From Chara braunii (taxonomy: Eukaryota; Streptophyta; Charophyceae; Charales; Characeae), in NCBI GenBank assembly GCA_003427395.1, contig BFEA01000057.1, positions 3,034,833 through 3,059,468 of the forward strand: a DNA stretch of 24,636 nucleotides. Direction: 5' to 3'. The notes under the pieces are model-generated. The model had not been told where the DNA came from. It was given only the letters and a program-made list of their open reading frames with translations, and made no database searches. The translations under genes were made by a program, and so were the position numbers. Below are positions 1 through 8,398 of this stretch, piece after piece; position 1 is the stretch's first letter; the number at the start of each line of letters is the position of its first letter.

Positions 1-478
1 TACATTGCGAAGATCGACCGCGAGTTCAAGACGCAACGGTACGACGACATCGACGCACCATTGCTATATGTACGCATTCAGATCGGAGAGGCGACTTGCA
101 ACGCTTTGATCGATTGTGGAAGCACTCGCAACTATATGGGCCACTGATTTCCGGTGCGCAATGGCTTGGGGCCACGCGTTCGGAGGAAGTCGCAGCCCAC
201 GCAAGTCACGTTGGCCGACGGTCACACGCACAAGTCAATCGACCGGTGCATTAGACCCCGTCCTCGTGTACTTCGCCCTGCATGTACACGAGGCCGTGTC
301 CTTCGATATTTTGGACACCGAGTTCGCAGATTTGCAAGCATCGGCACCGCTGATCTACGACGGCTACGTGCGGCGAAGACCAGCTAAGGAAGCTCCGCAA
401 ACCTGCCCCTCCCACCCGGACTGTGGTCCCTCCCTCAGACAGACAGTTTCGCCCTCGCAGGTAAGCTCGGTCTTTCAA
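1..478 (+). pseudogene. Ty3/gypsy retropepsin (aspartic protease) fragment, broken and internally deleted
   Basis: The frame starting at base 1 reads through an aspartic-protease N-terminal half, with the active-site region LIDCGSTRNY at about residues 36-45. Family members normally have D-[ST]-G, so D-C-G is unusual. An in-frame TGA follows at 145-147. A frameshift near 250 moves the reading to frame 2, where YFALHVHEAVSFDILDTEF (about 269-325) continues the protease. After that the sequence no longer looks like a retropepsin and runs within ~160 bases into a polypurine tract and LTR. RT, RNase H and integrase are therefore missing, which implies a large internal deletion. The gag and 5' end lie outside the window. 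Protease identity is clear from the motif; the exact family is inference. Confidence 0.75.
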
Positions 479-489
479 GCAGGGGGGGG
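478..489 (+). other. polypurine tract of the upstream gypsy element
   Basis: An A/G-rich stretch ending in eight G residues lies immediately before a TG dinucleotide that begins the probable LTR. This is the expected plus-strand primer position. The call depends on the LTR call that follows. Confidence 0.5.
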
Positions 490-672
490 TGTGGCATACT
501 GCGTAGCCACATGGACCTGCAGGGCCCGTCCCGCATTCTCAGCCTAAAAGCCTAGAAAATAGGGCTTACAGGCCCCCTGTCGTTTCAGCCTGAAACTGAA
601 AACGAGGGTCTGCGGGCCCTATCTCGTTTTCAGCCTATATCAGGGTTTTTCAGCCCTGAGGCTTTTCAGCCT

Positions 673-727
673 GACATTGGATCCAGACTTGACATTGGAT
701 CTAGACTTGACATTTGGGATTCAGACA
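673..727 (+). repeat. 18-bp tandem repeat, three units, inside the LTR
   Basis: Units begin at 673, 691 and 709. The first two, GACATTGGATCCAGACTT and its single-base variant, differ at one position; the third is degenerate. The first two units keep the period exactly at 18 bp. Confidence 0.8.
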
Positions 728-834
728 TTTCGAAGAGGGACTATTTGGGCGTGTGTCGAAGACTTGGTGTTGACGACATTCCCATCTTCCCCTCCTCTTC
801 GTCTCATCCCCCTCTTCTTCGTCTATGCATGTGT

Positions 835-873
835 GGGGCTGGCGCAGTCTTCCTGTGTGAAGCGCCAGACCCC
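835..873 (+). other. stem-loop inside the LTR
   Basis: GGGGCTGGCGC (835-845) pairs with GCGCCAGACCCC (862-873) with one bulged base, leaving a 16-base loop. The role is unknown; RNA structure near the R region is one possibility. Confidence 0.6.
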
Positions 874-1028
874 ATTCACACCATGTAACGATGATGATGA
901 TATATGTTCAAGGCTACCTTGCAATATTGATTGTTGGGATCACTGGTATCTAAGTCTTCCGCTGTGTTATCTTGTACTTTGTATTGAGAGGTCGGTTCTT
1001 GTTCTGGTCTGCACGTTACAGTATGCAA

Positions 1029-1133
1029 CACTTACCCTCTTCCACCTCTATCACCCGCGCCCATCCACCATAGCCGGCCTTCACTTACCTTCTTTCCACC
1101 TCCATCACTCGCACCCGTCCACCATAGCCGACC
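1029..1133 (+). repeat. imperfect ~54-bp direct duplication
   Basis: The segment starting CACTTACCCTCTTCCACCTC at 1029 is repeated at about 1083 with scattered substitutions. Both copies end in TCCACCATAGCCG. Non-coding. Unit 1 starts on the last two bases of the LTR call, so the junction could be off by a few bases. Confidence 0.7.
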
Positions 1134-1267
1134 ACCTCACACCTTCCCCCTCCTCCATCATTTCCCTCATCCACTCGAAGGTCATAGAGATCCCTAGGAG
1201 CGCGAGGGACCTTAGGCATGGCCGGTTAGGGTAGGTCAGGGGCAAGGGCGATTAGGACGGAAGAAGT

Positions 1268-1268
1268 A

Positions 1269-1300
<32 letters not shown>

Positions 1301-1305
1301 CTTTT

Positions 1306-1387
<82 letters not shown>

Positions 1388-1410
1388 CTCTCTCTCTCTC
1401 CTTCTCTCTC
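1268..1410 (+). repeat. CT dinucleotide microsatellite
   Basis: An almost pure (CT)n run is interrupted by short TTTTCCCTCC and CCTCC blocks. Its reverse strand reads as an Arg-Glu repeat open frame, which is a by-product of the dinucleotide. Confidence 0.97.
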
Positions 1411-1430
1411 CTCCTTTTTCCTTCATCCCC

Positions 1431-2040
1431 TATGCGCCTAACCCTTTACCCCTCTCTCCTTCCCCTCCTTGGCGTGTGACTAACCTCTCCCCTCACTTGT
1501 TACATTGCCAGGGAATGAACGGCAAAAGAACTTGAGCCTCACTTGGTGGAAAGCGAGGGCAAGGGGAGGGCTGCCGGTCCCTTGTGCCACCAAGAAGGAA
1601 GAAGCACTAGACTTTTGTGAGCATTTGGGAAAGCGGAAAAGAGTGGAGCTTTGTGACAAGGTCAGTTTGACTCAACCATTTTCCCCGACTGCATGACTAA
1701 GGTAAAGGCATGGTTTGCTTGAGGGAAGGGAAAGACAACTAAGGGACCAACAAAGCCAAAGGAAACTTAGGCTTGTGGGAAGGGGCGATGTGTTGACCCC
1801 AATGGGGGATTGTACTTGGTCCTTTGCTTTGTGTGGTCTTGCGCAGGTGAGTAGCTTGGGAGGACCGGACCGGGACTGGATCCTCAGACGAGGGCAAGGG
1901 TGGGAAATGGGATAAGGGAAGGACTTAGACCTCGCTTAAACTATGAATGCGGGATGGGGTTGATGGTCGGATGCTTGGATGAGTGGTAGACGCCTGGATG
2001 TAGCTTGTGTGATGATTGAATGCAATGACTGTCTTGAATG
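1431..2040. other. non-coding stretch, no recognised gene
   Basis: Only short unrelated open frames are present. It may be part of the 5' LTR of the main element, because it lies between the previous LTR and the tRNA-Ala primer site. I could not find a convincing LTR start in it. Confidence 0.4.
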
Positions 2041-2442
2041 CAATGCAAGCCCGGAAGGACTAAGGGCGGCCTTGGATAGGTGAATGCAGTGTCAGTGGCT
2101 CAATCAAAAAAATATAGCGGTTAGGGGTCCGGGCGATGCCACCCCGCCCCAAGGATGCCGTAGGGGCTGTCTTGAGCCACTAGACTTAGTGAAAAGGTGT
2201 GTGGCCCAATGGATGACGCTTGGCCTACACACGAAAGAAGACAATGCAAGCACGAAAGGACTAAGGGCAGTCTTGGATAGGTGAATGCAATGTCAGTGGC
2301 TCAAGTAAAAAAATATAGCGGTTAGGGGTCCGGGCGATGGCACCCCGCCCCAAGGATGTCTTAAGGGTTGTCTTGAGCCACTAGACTTAGTGAAAAGGTG
2401 TGTGGCCCAATGGATGACGCTTGGCCTACACACGAAAGAAGA
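2041..2442 (+). repeat. tandem duplication, two 201-bp units
   Basis: Unit 1 is 2041-2241 and unit 2 is 2242-2442. Both start CAATGCAAGC and finish in the ACACACGAAAGAAGA stretch. Several internal landmarks are exactly 201 bp apart, so no net insertions or deletions are visible between copies, only substitutions. Tandem repeats of this size are common in LTR U3 regions, which would fit a 5' LTR ending at about 2752. Confidence 0.93.
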
Positions 2443-2752
2443 CAAAATCTCAATAGATTCCCTTGACTGCCTGCGTATTGGAAGGAGCAATTGCTTGGTC
2501 ACACTTAATTGAACCGAGAAAACGCCACGAGTGATCAAAGAGCTACCATCTAGACGTGAGAGCGGAGCTACATCCCCCTATGTTAAGCCCTCTCGCAAAT
2601 GACCCATCCCCATCCATCTCAAAGCACTAGGTGGGGGTGCCCCTGGGACGAACGACCCGCGCCCTGAGCGTGAGCGTGGACGGGTAGAGCGAAATGGAAC
2701 CCGCAGTGGGGTCGACTAAGGCTCGAAAGTCCTTCAGGGTACGGCCCTTACA
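2443..2752 (+). repeat. probable 3' part of the main element's 5' LTR
   Basis: The stretch ends ...CCCTTACA at 2752, four bases (AAAA) before a tRNA-Ala-complementary primer site. This is the expected LTR-end/PBS spacing. No second copy of this sequence is visible elsewhere in the window, so the LTR status rests only on position and the terminal CA. The LTR start is undetermined; the 201-bp repeats may belong to it. Confidence 0.4.
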
Positions 2753-2756
2753 AAAA

Positions 2757-2777
2757 TGGTGGAGGTGCCGGGTATGG
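2757..2777 (+). other. primer binding site complementary to tRNA-Ala 3' end
   Basis: TGGTGGAGGTGCCGGGTAT begins with the TGG expected opposite a CCA tail. From recall, the 3' end of plant tRNA-Ala has a reverse complement starting TGGTGGAGATGCGGGGTAT, so about 17 of the first 19 bases match. The position, just after a CA-ending stretch and upstream of the gag-pol of the same strand, fits minus-strand priming. A remnant of an antisense tRNA-Ala gene is less likely because the match stops where a PBS would. Confidence 0.55.
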
Positions 2778-4496
2778 GTTAAACTGACCCTGACGATCTC
2801 GAAGGGGGCGCCCGACGCATGACCGCGAACATAACATTAAGAAAAAGAATGAGGACTTGTGTATGCTCTACTCCTTTGAGTGAATCAGATCTGAGGGCGG
2901 CTGGGCGCATGACAAGGTCAGGCCTGGAGGTATAACAGGCATGCTTGCGCACTTGATTATCCATTTCCTTTGGAGGTGACTCTAGTCCTCCTTCTTTCGG
3001 GCTGGTGTTCGTCAGACCGGGGAAGCCTTGGGCAAGCCGCAGGTCGACCCTTCCTCTTCGTGTGAAAGAAGGGCTCCGTTTACCTGGCAGGCGGTTGGGA
3101 TTCCGGGTCAGTCCGGGTTCCAATGAAAATCCCGCGGTGGAGCGATCCGACCGACACGGGTGCTTTCTCCTCTTCTTCGGAGCCTAGTGGGCTCCTCGCA
3201 CTACACTTGAAATGCTTGAAGGAACCTCATATGAACAAAACGGGTAATCGAGAAGGAACAATCCTGCCCTATGAACGGACACACAAGCAAAGATAAAGGA
3301 ATGAAGGGAGTTGCTAGACTCCAAGAAAACTAGCTCACCTTTGAAGAATGCTCACGAAAAGGAACCAGGCACTATGTATGGAAGTTAGGGGTGAGTGGCA
3401 CACACTGTCCTGAGAGAAAANTTGTGAGCAATGGGTAGGAAGCGCTGGGTGCACCANGGGAAAGGCACTTGTGTTATATGTGTCCCACTTGGGACTTGTG
3501 ATTGCATGATGGGGATTTGAGCGTCCTGCCTTTCGGAAGGAAAGGAGGGGTCTGCACCGGCCACTGCGGGTTGCCAAACGTCATTCTCTTTCTACAGGCT
3601 GCCGTTTGTTCGTATGCGGGGGTCAAGCCACCGAGCTGTCTAACGGGAGTTTGTCACGCGGGGTGCTTAGTAGCATCCTCGTCCGCGCGGTGACGGGCTT
3701 CGGATCGATTGATCTGTCGGACGGGGTGTGAAACGTTTCTTTAGGCGGGGCCTAGCCTGTGGACTGGTAGAGGGAGTACCGCTGCATGCGAGCAAAGACA
3801 GAGCCTCGGAGACGATTAGTAGCTTCTCGTAGTTTGGTTTGTGAAAGGTTGTTCCTTGTCGGACCGATGGAAGTGAATGCCTGGACGGCTGGCTCCAATG
3901 GCCCTACCGAGATGTGCGGGGCGATTCCCGAGATTAATGGTGGGTATACGAGCGGCAAGTCGGGATGGGGTATTCTGGGCAAGAAGACGAGGGTGACCCC
4001 CCACCGGAGTCTGGGTACCGCGCTCGCGACGGTTGAGTTGTGCTTGAGGTACGGGATAAAACTCTGCCGATAGTAACAGTGGAGAGACCATTTCTGGGGA
4101 AAAGGTCGGTGAGGAGATGACTGGCCTGTGTGCGACGTTTGCCTGACTTTTTCTATTGTGCCCCCCCCCTGTAAAGTTTGCCTGATGAATGTTGGGATGG
4201 GAGCTGAATTTCTAAGTCTAATCCCGCCTCCTGCCTAAGTCCGCACGAGTGAGAGAACATGAAGATAAGGCTGGATAGGAGTTGGAAGGAAATGGAAACA
4301 AGAAAAAGGAATGTCGGCTGAGGGTGATTGATTGAGGGTATGACAGGGCAGCGGCGTTTGGGAAAAGGGTAGGAAATGCCGGGGAGACCCGAGTGAGGGG
4401 TCTGAAAATGATTCTCATCTAGAAGGGAGACAATCCGACTATGAGGGGCCGTGTGGTGGTCTCATATGGAAATAGGACGGGCGCCGGGAAAACGAG
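2778..4496 (+). other. long untranslated leader of the main element
   Basis: There are 1.7 kb between the primer site and the first recognisable gene, without a convincing coding frame. Visible items are: a short inverted repeat GGAGCC-TAGTG-GGCTCC (3178-3194); two ambiguous bases (3421, 3457); a pyrimidine-rich stretch ending TTTCTACAG (3589-3597) that resembles a 3' splice site; a run of nine C residues near 4162-4170; and a direct repeat GTTTGCCTGA about 40 bp apart. Short open frames at 3005-3187 and 3786-4073 have no recognisable content. The leader could carry packaging or splicing signals, which is inference. Confidence 0.4.
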
Positions 4497-5299
4497 ATGG
4501 CGCGATGGTTGTCGCCCCCTGTCTACTCTAGTGGTCCGGAAATGCCTATAGATGTAAGGGAAGGGGTATCTGTCGTCCTCCCGGAAGAAGGAACGTGGAC
4601 GGACCTGGAGCCAGCCTATGAAACGGTGATGCTGGATGAAAAGGACGCATTCCTTTGGATAGAGATGATTTGGACTAAGGTCAGCCTGACGAGACTTTCA
4701 CCAAGCTTGATGGACTTAGAATTTCGAGGGACGGTGGAAACCCGAGGGTGGGTCTACCTATCCCAGGATATGAAAAATGAAATGGTGATAAGATTGGTAT
4801 CAAGCACGGCACTGGATCAGTTGTTTAGGCAAGCGGAACGGGAGGTGGTATGGGCGGCGTGTCAGCGGGGGAAATGGAAATGGAAAAGGTAGAGGTGCGA
4901 GTGGAACTCGGGGACAGAGGAAACATGAGACGGCCCCTTAGGACAATGAGATGTGTACTACCCCCGTTCCTTGTGGACGCAGTCTTCGGAACCAGGGACA
5001 GGCTAGAGCAAATATGCCGGTCGATGACACGCTTGAGGCTGTACCAGTGTGCTCGGCAGGATTTCTTTAGATTGTCAGTAGAGGCAGGGTCGTTTGAAGG
5101 GAACTGGGCGGAGGAGCTAGCTGAGGTATTAAACCTCCTCAGCGAGGATGACGTCTTTGTTCCTAGCATGGTGCATTGGCGAATAATCTATCGGAATGTG
5201 GCGGCAGGTGAAACCTTCTTAGAAGGATTGAAAGAGCTGTTCTCGGATGGGGAGGAGGATTTCAGTGATGATGAGGATGGGGACGAGATAGAGGACTGA
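4497..5299 (+). pseudogene. tandem unknown family, copy A (frameshifted)
   Basis: I do not recognise this protein. It starts at ATG 4497 (MARW...) in an AGATGG context. It runs in one frame to about 4850, then continues in frame 2 (GGVSAGEMEMEKVEV...) to TGA 5297-5299, giving about 265 residues with one frameshift. Its parts align in order with copies B, C and D. These are GVSVVLP near the N-terminus, GWVYLSQ in the middle (GTVYLPELGW in D), PPFLVDAVFG (PRFMVDLVFG in D), GSFEGNWAEELAEVL (GPFWGNQAWELLELI in D), and a final FLEGLKELF. It ends in an acidic tail rich in D and E (about 5245-5296) that the other copies lack. No signal peptide or membrane segment is seen. It sits between the leader and gag of a Ty3/gypsy element, an unusual place for extra genes. 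Confidence 0.7.
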
Positions 5300-5366
5300 G
5301 ACTTCTGAAAAGGGGGGTGGGGACTTACCCAGGAATGGGTTGTCGACTATGTGCAGGTAGAGAGCG

Positions 5367-6122
5367 ATGGCCCGGGAGCGCGAGCTGTGGGACTGTACGC
5401 CCAAGGGATGGGAACCGAGACAGGTTGGAGGGGGAGTAGAAATGTCTATACCTGCAGATGACAAATGAAGAGGAACCACGTGTGATTGGGTAGGGTCTGA
5501 AATTGTGCCCGACCTATCGTACCTATGGGTAGAACGCGTCTGGAACCCACTAAGGGAAGATGAAGGATGGGAGGAGATTGCGGAAGGAAGGGTGAAATCG
5601 GTCGGGACGGTCGTTCTGTCGGAACAGGGTTGGCACCTGTTATGCACAACGCTCGCAGCAGGGCAGAACCCGATGTGGCTTTTAGGGGATGCTGAGGCAA
5701 GGGCTCGACGGGCGGGCGAGAAATTTGCCAACAAAGGATGGGACGCGGTCAGTAGTAGAGTCGTGATGGGAGGATGGAAGGAATTTAGGCCCCCCTGCCA
5801 ACGAATTAAGACCTGGGTACCCGAGTTCGTAGCAGATTGGTTTGGGGGTTTTGACCATGTCGAGGAAGTAGCCAGCACTATGGGGTGGGTGCACGTGAAT
5901 TGCGCTTGGCTAACAGAAGAGTTCTATAAAACATCTCTGAAATATGCGCCGTTCCATGGCGATAGAGCCTGGGAGGTCCTCATCATTTTGGACATCGAAA
6001 GGAATGACCGGATGGAAGTGGCCCAGAAAACCAGGGAGGCTATAATTCACCACGAGGTAGCCGCCACACCCTGCTATGTAGATGATGTGTTTAAGCTGTT
6101 CGAGGTACTATGGTTTGACTAA
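5367..6122 (+). pseudogene. tandem unknown family, copy B (one internal stop)
   Basis: Start chosen at ATG 5367 (MARERELW), because A and C also begin M-A-R and the frame is the same as the conserved body. An in-frame TGA at 5466-5468 interrupts it after GVEMSIPADDK. The frame is then open to the TAA stop at 5307-relative end 6120-6122, about 251 codons in all. Conserved blocks are GTVVLSEQGWHLL, MGGWKEFRPP, PEFVADWFGG, APFHGDRAWEVLIIL and a C-terminal YVDDVFKLFE. It is rich in Trp. The spacer from A is 67 bp and contains TGTGCAGG ending 9 bases before the ATG, with the AG 10 bases before it. A GTG at 5505 could be read as an open-frame start but lies inside the conserved body. Function unknown; the family assignment to A, C and D is from my own alignment by eye. 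Confidence 0.75.
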
Positions 6123-6244
6123 GAGCAGAAAAGGATGTGGGGCCAGACAAGTATGGGAGAATTGCTAAGACAAGGGAATGGAATGTCTGGCCATTGTAGG
6201 GTTCGGTGCGAATTGTGGGCTAGAAAACCAAGGACGAGCACGCG

Positions 6245-7018
6245 ATGGCACGAAGGAGGACGTTTCTTGAAGATCGCCCCCTAGGCATTGAGCCACCTAG
6301 GGAAGTAGAGGGTGGGATAGAAGTTAGTCTGCCGGTTGTGAGCGAAGGGTGGCACCCGGTGGCGGATTGGGTCGGGGTTGAGCTTATGGAAAATATGGTT
6401 TACCTGGTAACAAGGGTCGAGTGGCGTGCGGATGAGCATGCGGAATGGAACCCCAACCCGCGGGGGCATGTGTGTGCAGACGGACGATTGTATGTGTCCG
6501 AGGATGGGTGGCGCGAGTTCGGGGTTCTGTTGGCATCAGGGGAAGATCCATTGAGTATAATCGAAGGGGCATGGCAGTTAGTATGGGAGGCGGGATTTGA
6601 GTTCGCAGATTCGGGATTTGATGATGTAACGGCAGACCTCAGGGTAGCTAGGGCCGGAAGTTTTGAATTGCCTAGCGAAAATATTCGGATGAGACTGTCG
6701 CCCTTCTTGTTAGAGCGGCTAGGCGGTTTGGAGCTTGTTAGGCGGGCGGTTGCTGATCTCGCTAGTTTAACATACGAAGACACGTTGGTGCACCGAGAAT
6801 ATTATTGAGCCTTCCTAGAAATGGGGCCGTTTGGTGGAGATTAGAGGTATGAAGTGTTGCGAATCCTGCACGCCGTGTTTACCACTAGGCCGAGGGCTCC
6901 GACTGTTAGCAATGAGGTTTTGTGGGGCGTTGTCCGACGAGAAATGAGTCGGGGGATGGCGTACGTGGATGAGCTGCATCGATTGTATGAGCCGACGGAA
7001 GCAGGAACAGGCCGGTGA
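6245..7018 (+). pseudogene. tandem unknown family, copy C (two late stops)
   Basis: ATG 6245 (MARRRTFLED) in a GCGATGG context. The frame is open to TGA 6806-6808. The same frame then continues the family through a second stop, TAG 6842-6844, to a terminal TGA at 7016-7018, making about 257 codons. Aligned blocks are GGIEVSLP, GRLYVSEDGWREF, SPFLLERLGG, then across the two stops GPFGGD and YEVLRIL, and a final YVDELHRLYE. Because family similarity resumes beyond both stops, they are lesions rather than the true end. A different frame after 6980 encodes an Arg/Glu/Lys-rich stretch up to the donor-like site at 7092. That stretch might be an alternative exon end, but this is speculative. Function unknown. 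Confidence 0.72.
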
Positions 7019-7091
7019 GAGAGCCAAGGAAAGAAGGGAAGGGGATAGGGAGGAAAGGAAGCGTCAAGCTAAGGACCAGGGAGTCGCTCAG

Positions 7092-7148
7092 GTAAGGGCT
7101 GAAAAATAAATGAAATAAGCAAACTCGCTTGCTGTTTAAACTGTGCAG
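7092..7148 (+). promoter_or_regulatory. possible 57-nt intron upstream of copy D
   Basis: CAG/GTAAGG at 7089-7097 matches the plant donor consensus. TTTAAACTGTGCAG/GG ending at 7148 matches the acceptor consensus, with a T-rich lead-in. The intron would be very short. D starts 11 bases after the acceptor. The same TGTGCAGG string precedes copy B and gag, so the acceptor might also be used from a distant leader donor. Not tested. Confidence 0.4.
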
Positions 7149-7159
7149 GGAAAATCGAA

Positions 7160-7944
7160 ATGGCGATGAGACGCGCCTGGATGTCGCGACGGCCCACGCA
7201 CCCCCGACCCCCCACGGAAAGCGGAGATGGATGGGAGGTATCGCTCCCAGCAAGCTACAGGGTCCGAGGGATCGATACCGAATGGAGAGCCGTAACCTTG
7301 GGAAGGGACCAGACGTTCATGATGGTGGAATGCTTGTGGGATGGTATGAGGATTAATAGGGTACCCGGGGACGATCTATACACGGATCTTAGGGTGACGG
7401 GGACCGTATACCTACCGGAGCTTGGATGGCACATGCTAGGAACGGAGTTGGCGCTTGGGCATGGGCTGTTACCAATCTTCCAGAGGGCTACTAGGATATT
7501 GAACCGAGTAGGTCAGGAAGTGCGGGGAAGAAGGAACGTGGGATTGAGAACCCGGGTGGAGGTAGGAGGTTGGCGAGAGTTTAAGGCCCCAATGACAGGG
7601 TTGAGATGTCGAGTGCCTCGCTTCATGGTAGACCTGGTATTCGGCAGTCTCCCAAGGGCAAAGGATCTGGTGGACTCGACCCTGGTCTGGATCCACCACT
7701 TCCGGCCGCAGACAACGGGCATGTTCTATGATGTGTCGGTTAGACATGGGCCGTTTTGGGGAAATCAGGCCTGGGAATTGCTTGAACTCATCGAAATCTT
7801 GATATTCGGATTGCCCGCTTGTCGTTTGAGGAATACGAGCCCATAATCGTCAGGGAAATATAGATGGGAGAAAATTACCTTGCCGGGGTGGCAGACTTGT
7901 TCGAGGAACCGGACAAACAGGGCAGGCCTGAGGGACTAGCGTGA
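7160..7944 (+). pseudogene. tandem unknown family, copy D (frameshift and stop near the end)
   Basis: ATG 7160 (MAMRRAW) is followed by an Arg/Pro-rich leader of about 20 residues, then GWEVSLP, GTVYLPELGWHML, VGGWREFKAP, PRFMVDLVFG and GPFWGNQAWELLELI. The original frame ends at TAA 7844-7846, but the family C-terminus continues in frame 1 from about 7805 (IRIARLSFEEYEPIIV), crosses a TAG at 7861-7863, and reaches YLAGVADLFEE before TGA 7942-7944. So there is one frameshift near 7800 and one stop. D keeps the clearest version of the family motifs and is the best query for searches. Function unknown; no membrane or secretion signal is seen. Confidence 0.78.
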
Positions 7945-8051
7945 GAAGAGGCGCCAGGGGAAGATGGGAAAATTAAAGGATGGGTATTAAGATGAGAAGG
8001 TAGCCATTAGCAAAAGGGGGGGCACTGGTTGGAGTTCCGCCCTACCTGACG

Positions 8052-8252
8052 ATGCTGTAGGAAAGAACTAGGAAGACCACCCGCATCAGGAACGCCGGGG
8101 CATTTGTGTGTCAGAAAGCCGAAAGGGCTATCCTCAAGGGGAAGGCCACTGGGCTCAGACACCGCCCTAAGAGCCGAGGCAGGGCGACGACAAAATGCCA
8201 GACCTCGGCAGCAAGTCCCCCGGCGGAAGAAAATCTGAATGGTGTCCTGTGA
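8052..8252 (+). pseudogene. possible small basic ORF between D and gag
   Basis: After ATG CTG TAG at 8052-8060 the same frame is open for about 63 codons to TGA 8250-8252. It encodes an Arg/Lys-rich peptide (for example RIRNAGAFVCQKAERAILKG, then LRHRPKSRGRATTK). Composition differs from the family genes before it. It may be a decayed small basic protein or chance. The rest of 7945-8398 shows no other coding signal, only a run of seven G (8016-8022). Confidence 0.25.
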
Positions 8253-8398
8253 AAGAAAAGTCAGGAGTGTCGTCCCGACTTATGAAAGACGGAAAAAGGC
8301 ATGGAAACAACCGGGTTTTAGGGCTAGAACTAGGGAAGCCATGAACAACTGACCATTTTTCGCAAAAAAAAATTCCCATGTGCAGGCTAGGTAAAAAA

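Larger units (their letters stand above)
490..1030 (+). repeat. probable 3' LTR (541 bp) of the upstream gypsy element
   Basis: The segment begins TGTGGCATAC directly after a polypurine tract and ends GTATGCAACA. These ends are reverse complements at nine of ten positions, and they give the canonical TG...CA termini. It follows a gypsy protease fragment on the same strand. Inside are an 18-bp tandem repeat (673-727) and a stem-loop (835-873). The apparent open frame across 677-1234 crosses the LTR edge and is not considered coding. The second LTR and the target-site duplication are outside the window, so the boundary is inferred from the inverted ends alone. Confidence 0.6.

Noticed and set aside
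677-1234. 185-codon plus-strand open frame
   Set aside because: It starts inside the probable LTR and crosses its end into repeats. The composition is low-complexity and no motif is seen.
1226-1426. Arg-Glu repeat protein on the minus strand
   Set aside because: It is a translation of the CT microsatellite.
3786-4073. Possible small gene in the leader
   Set aside because: A 95-codon frame with no recognisable motif and a competing frame on the other strand; no similarity to the A-D family.
5219-5878. 219-codon minus-strand open frame
   Set aside because: It is antisense to copies A and B of the tandem family, whose plus-strand conservation explains the sequence.
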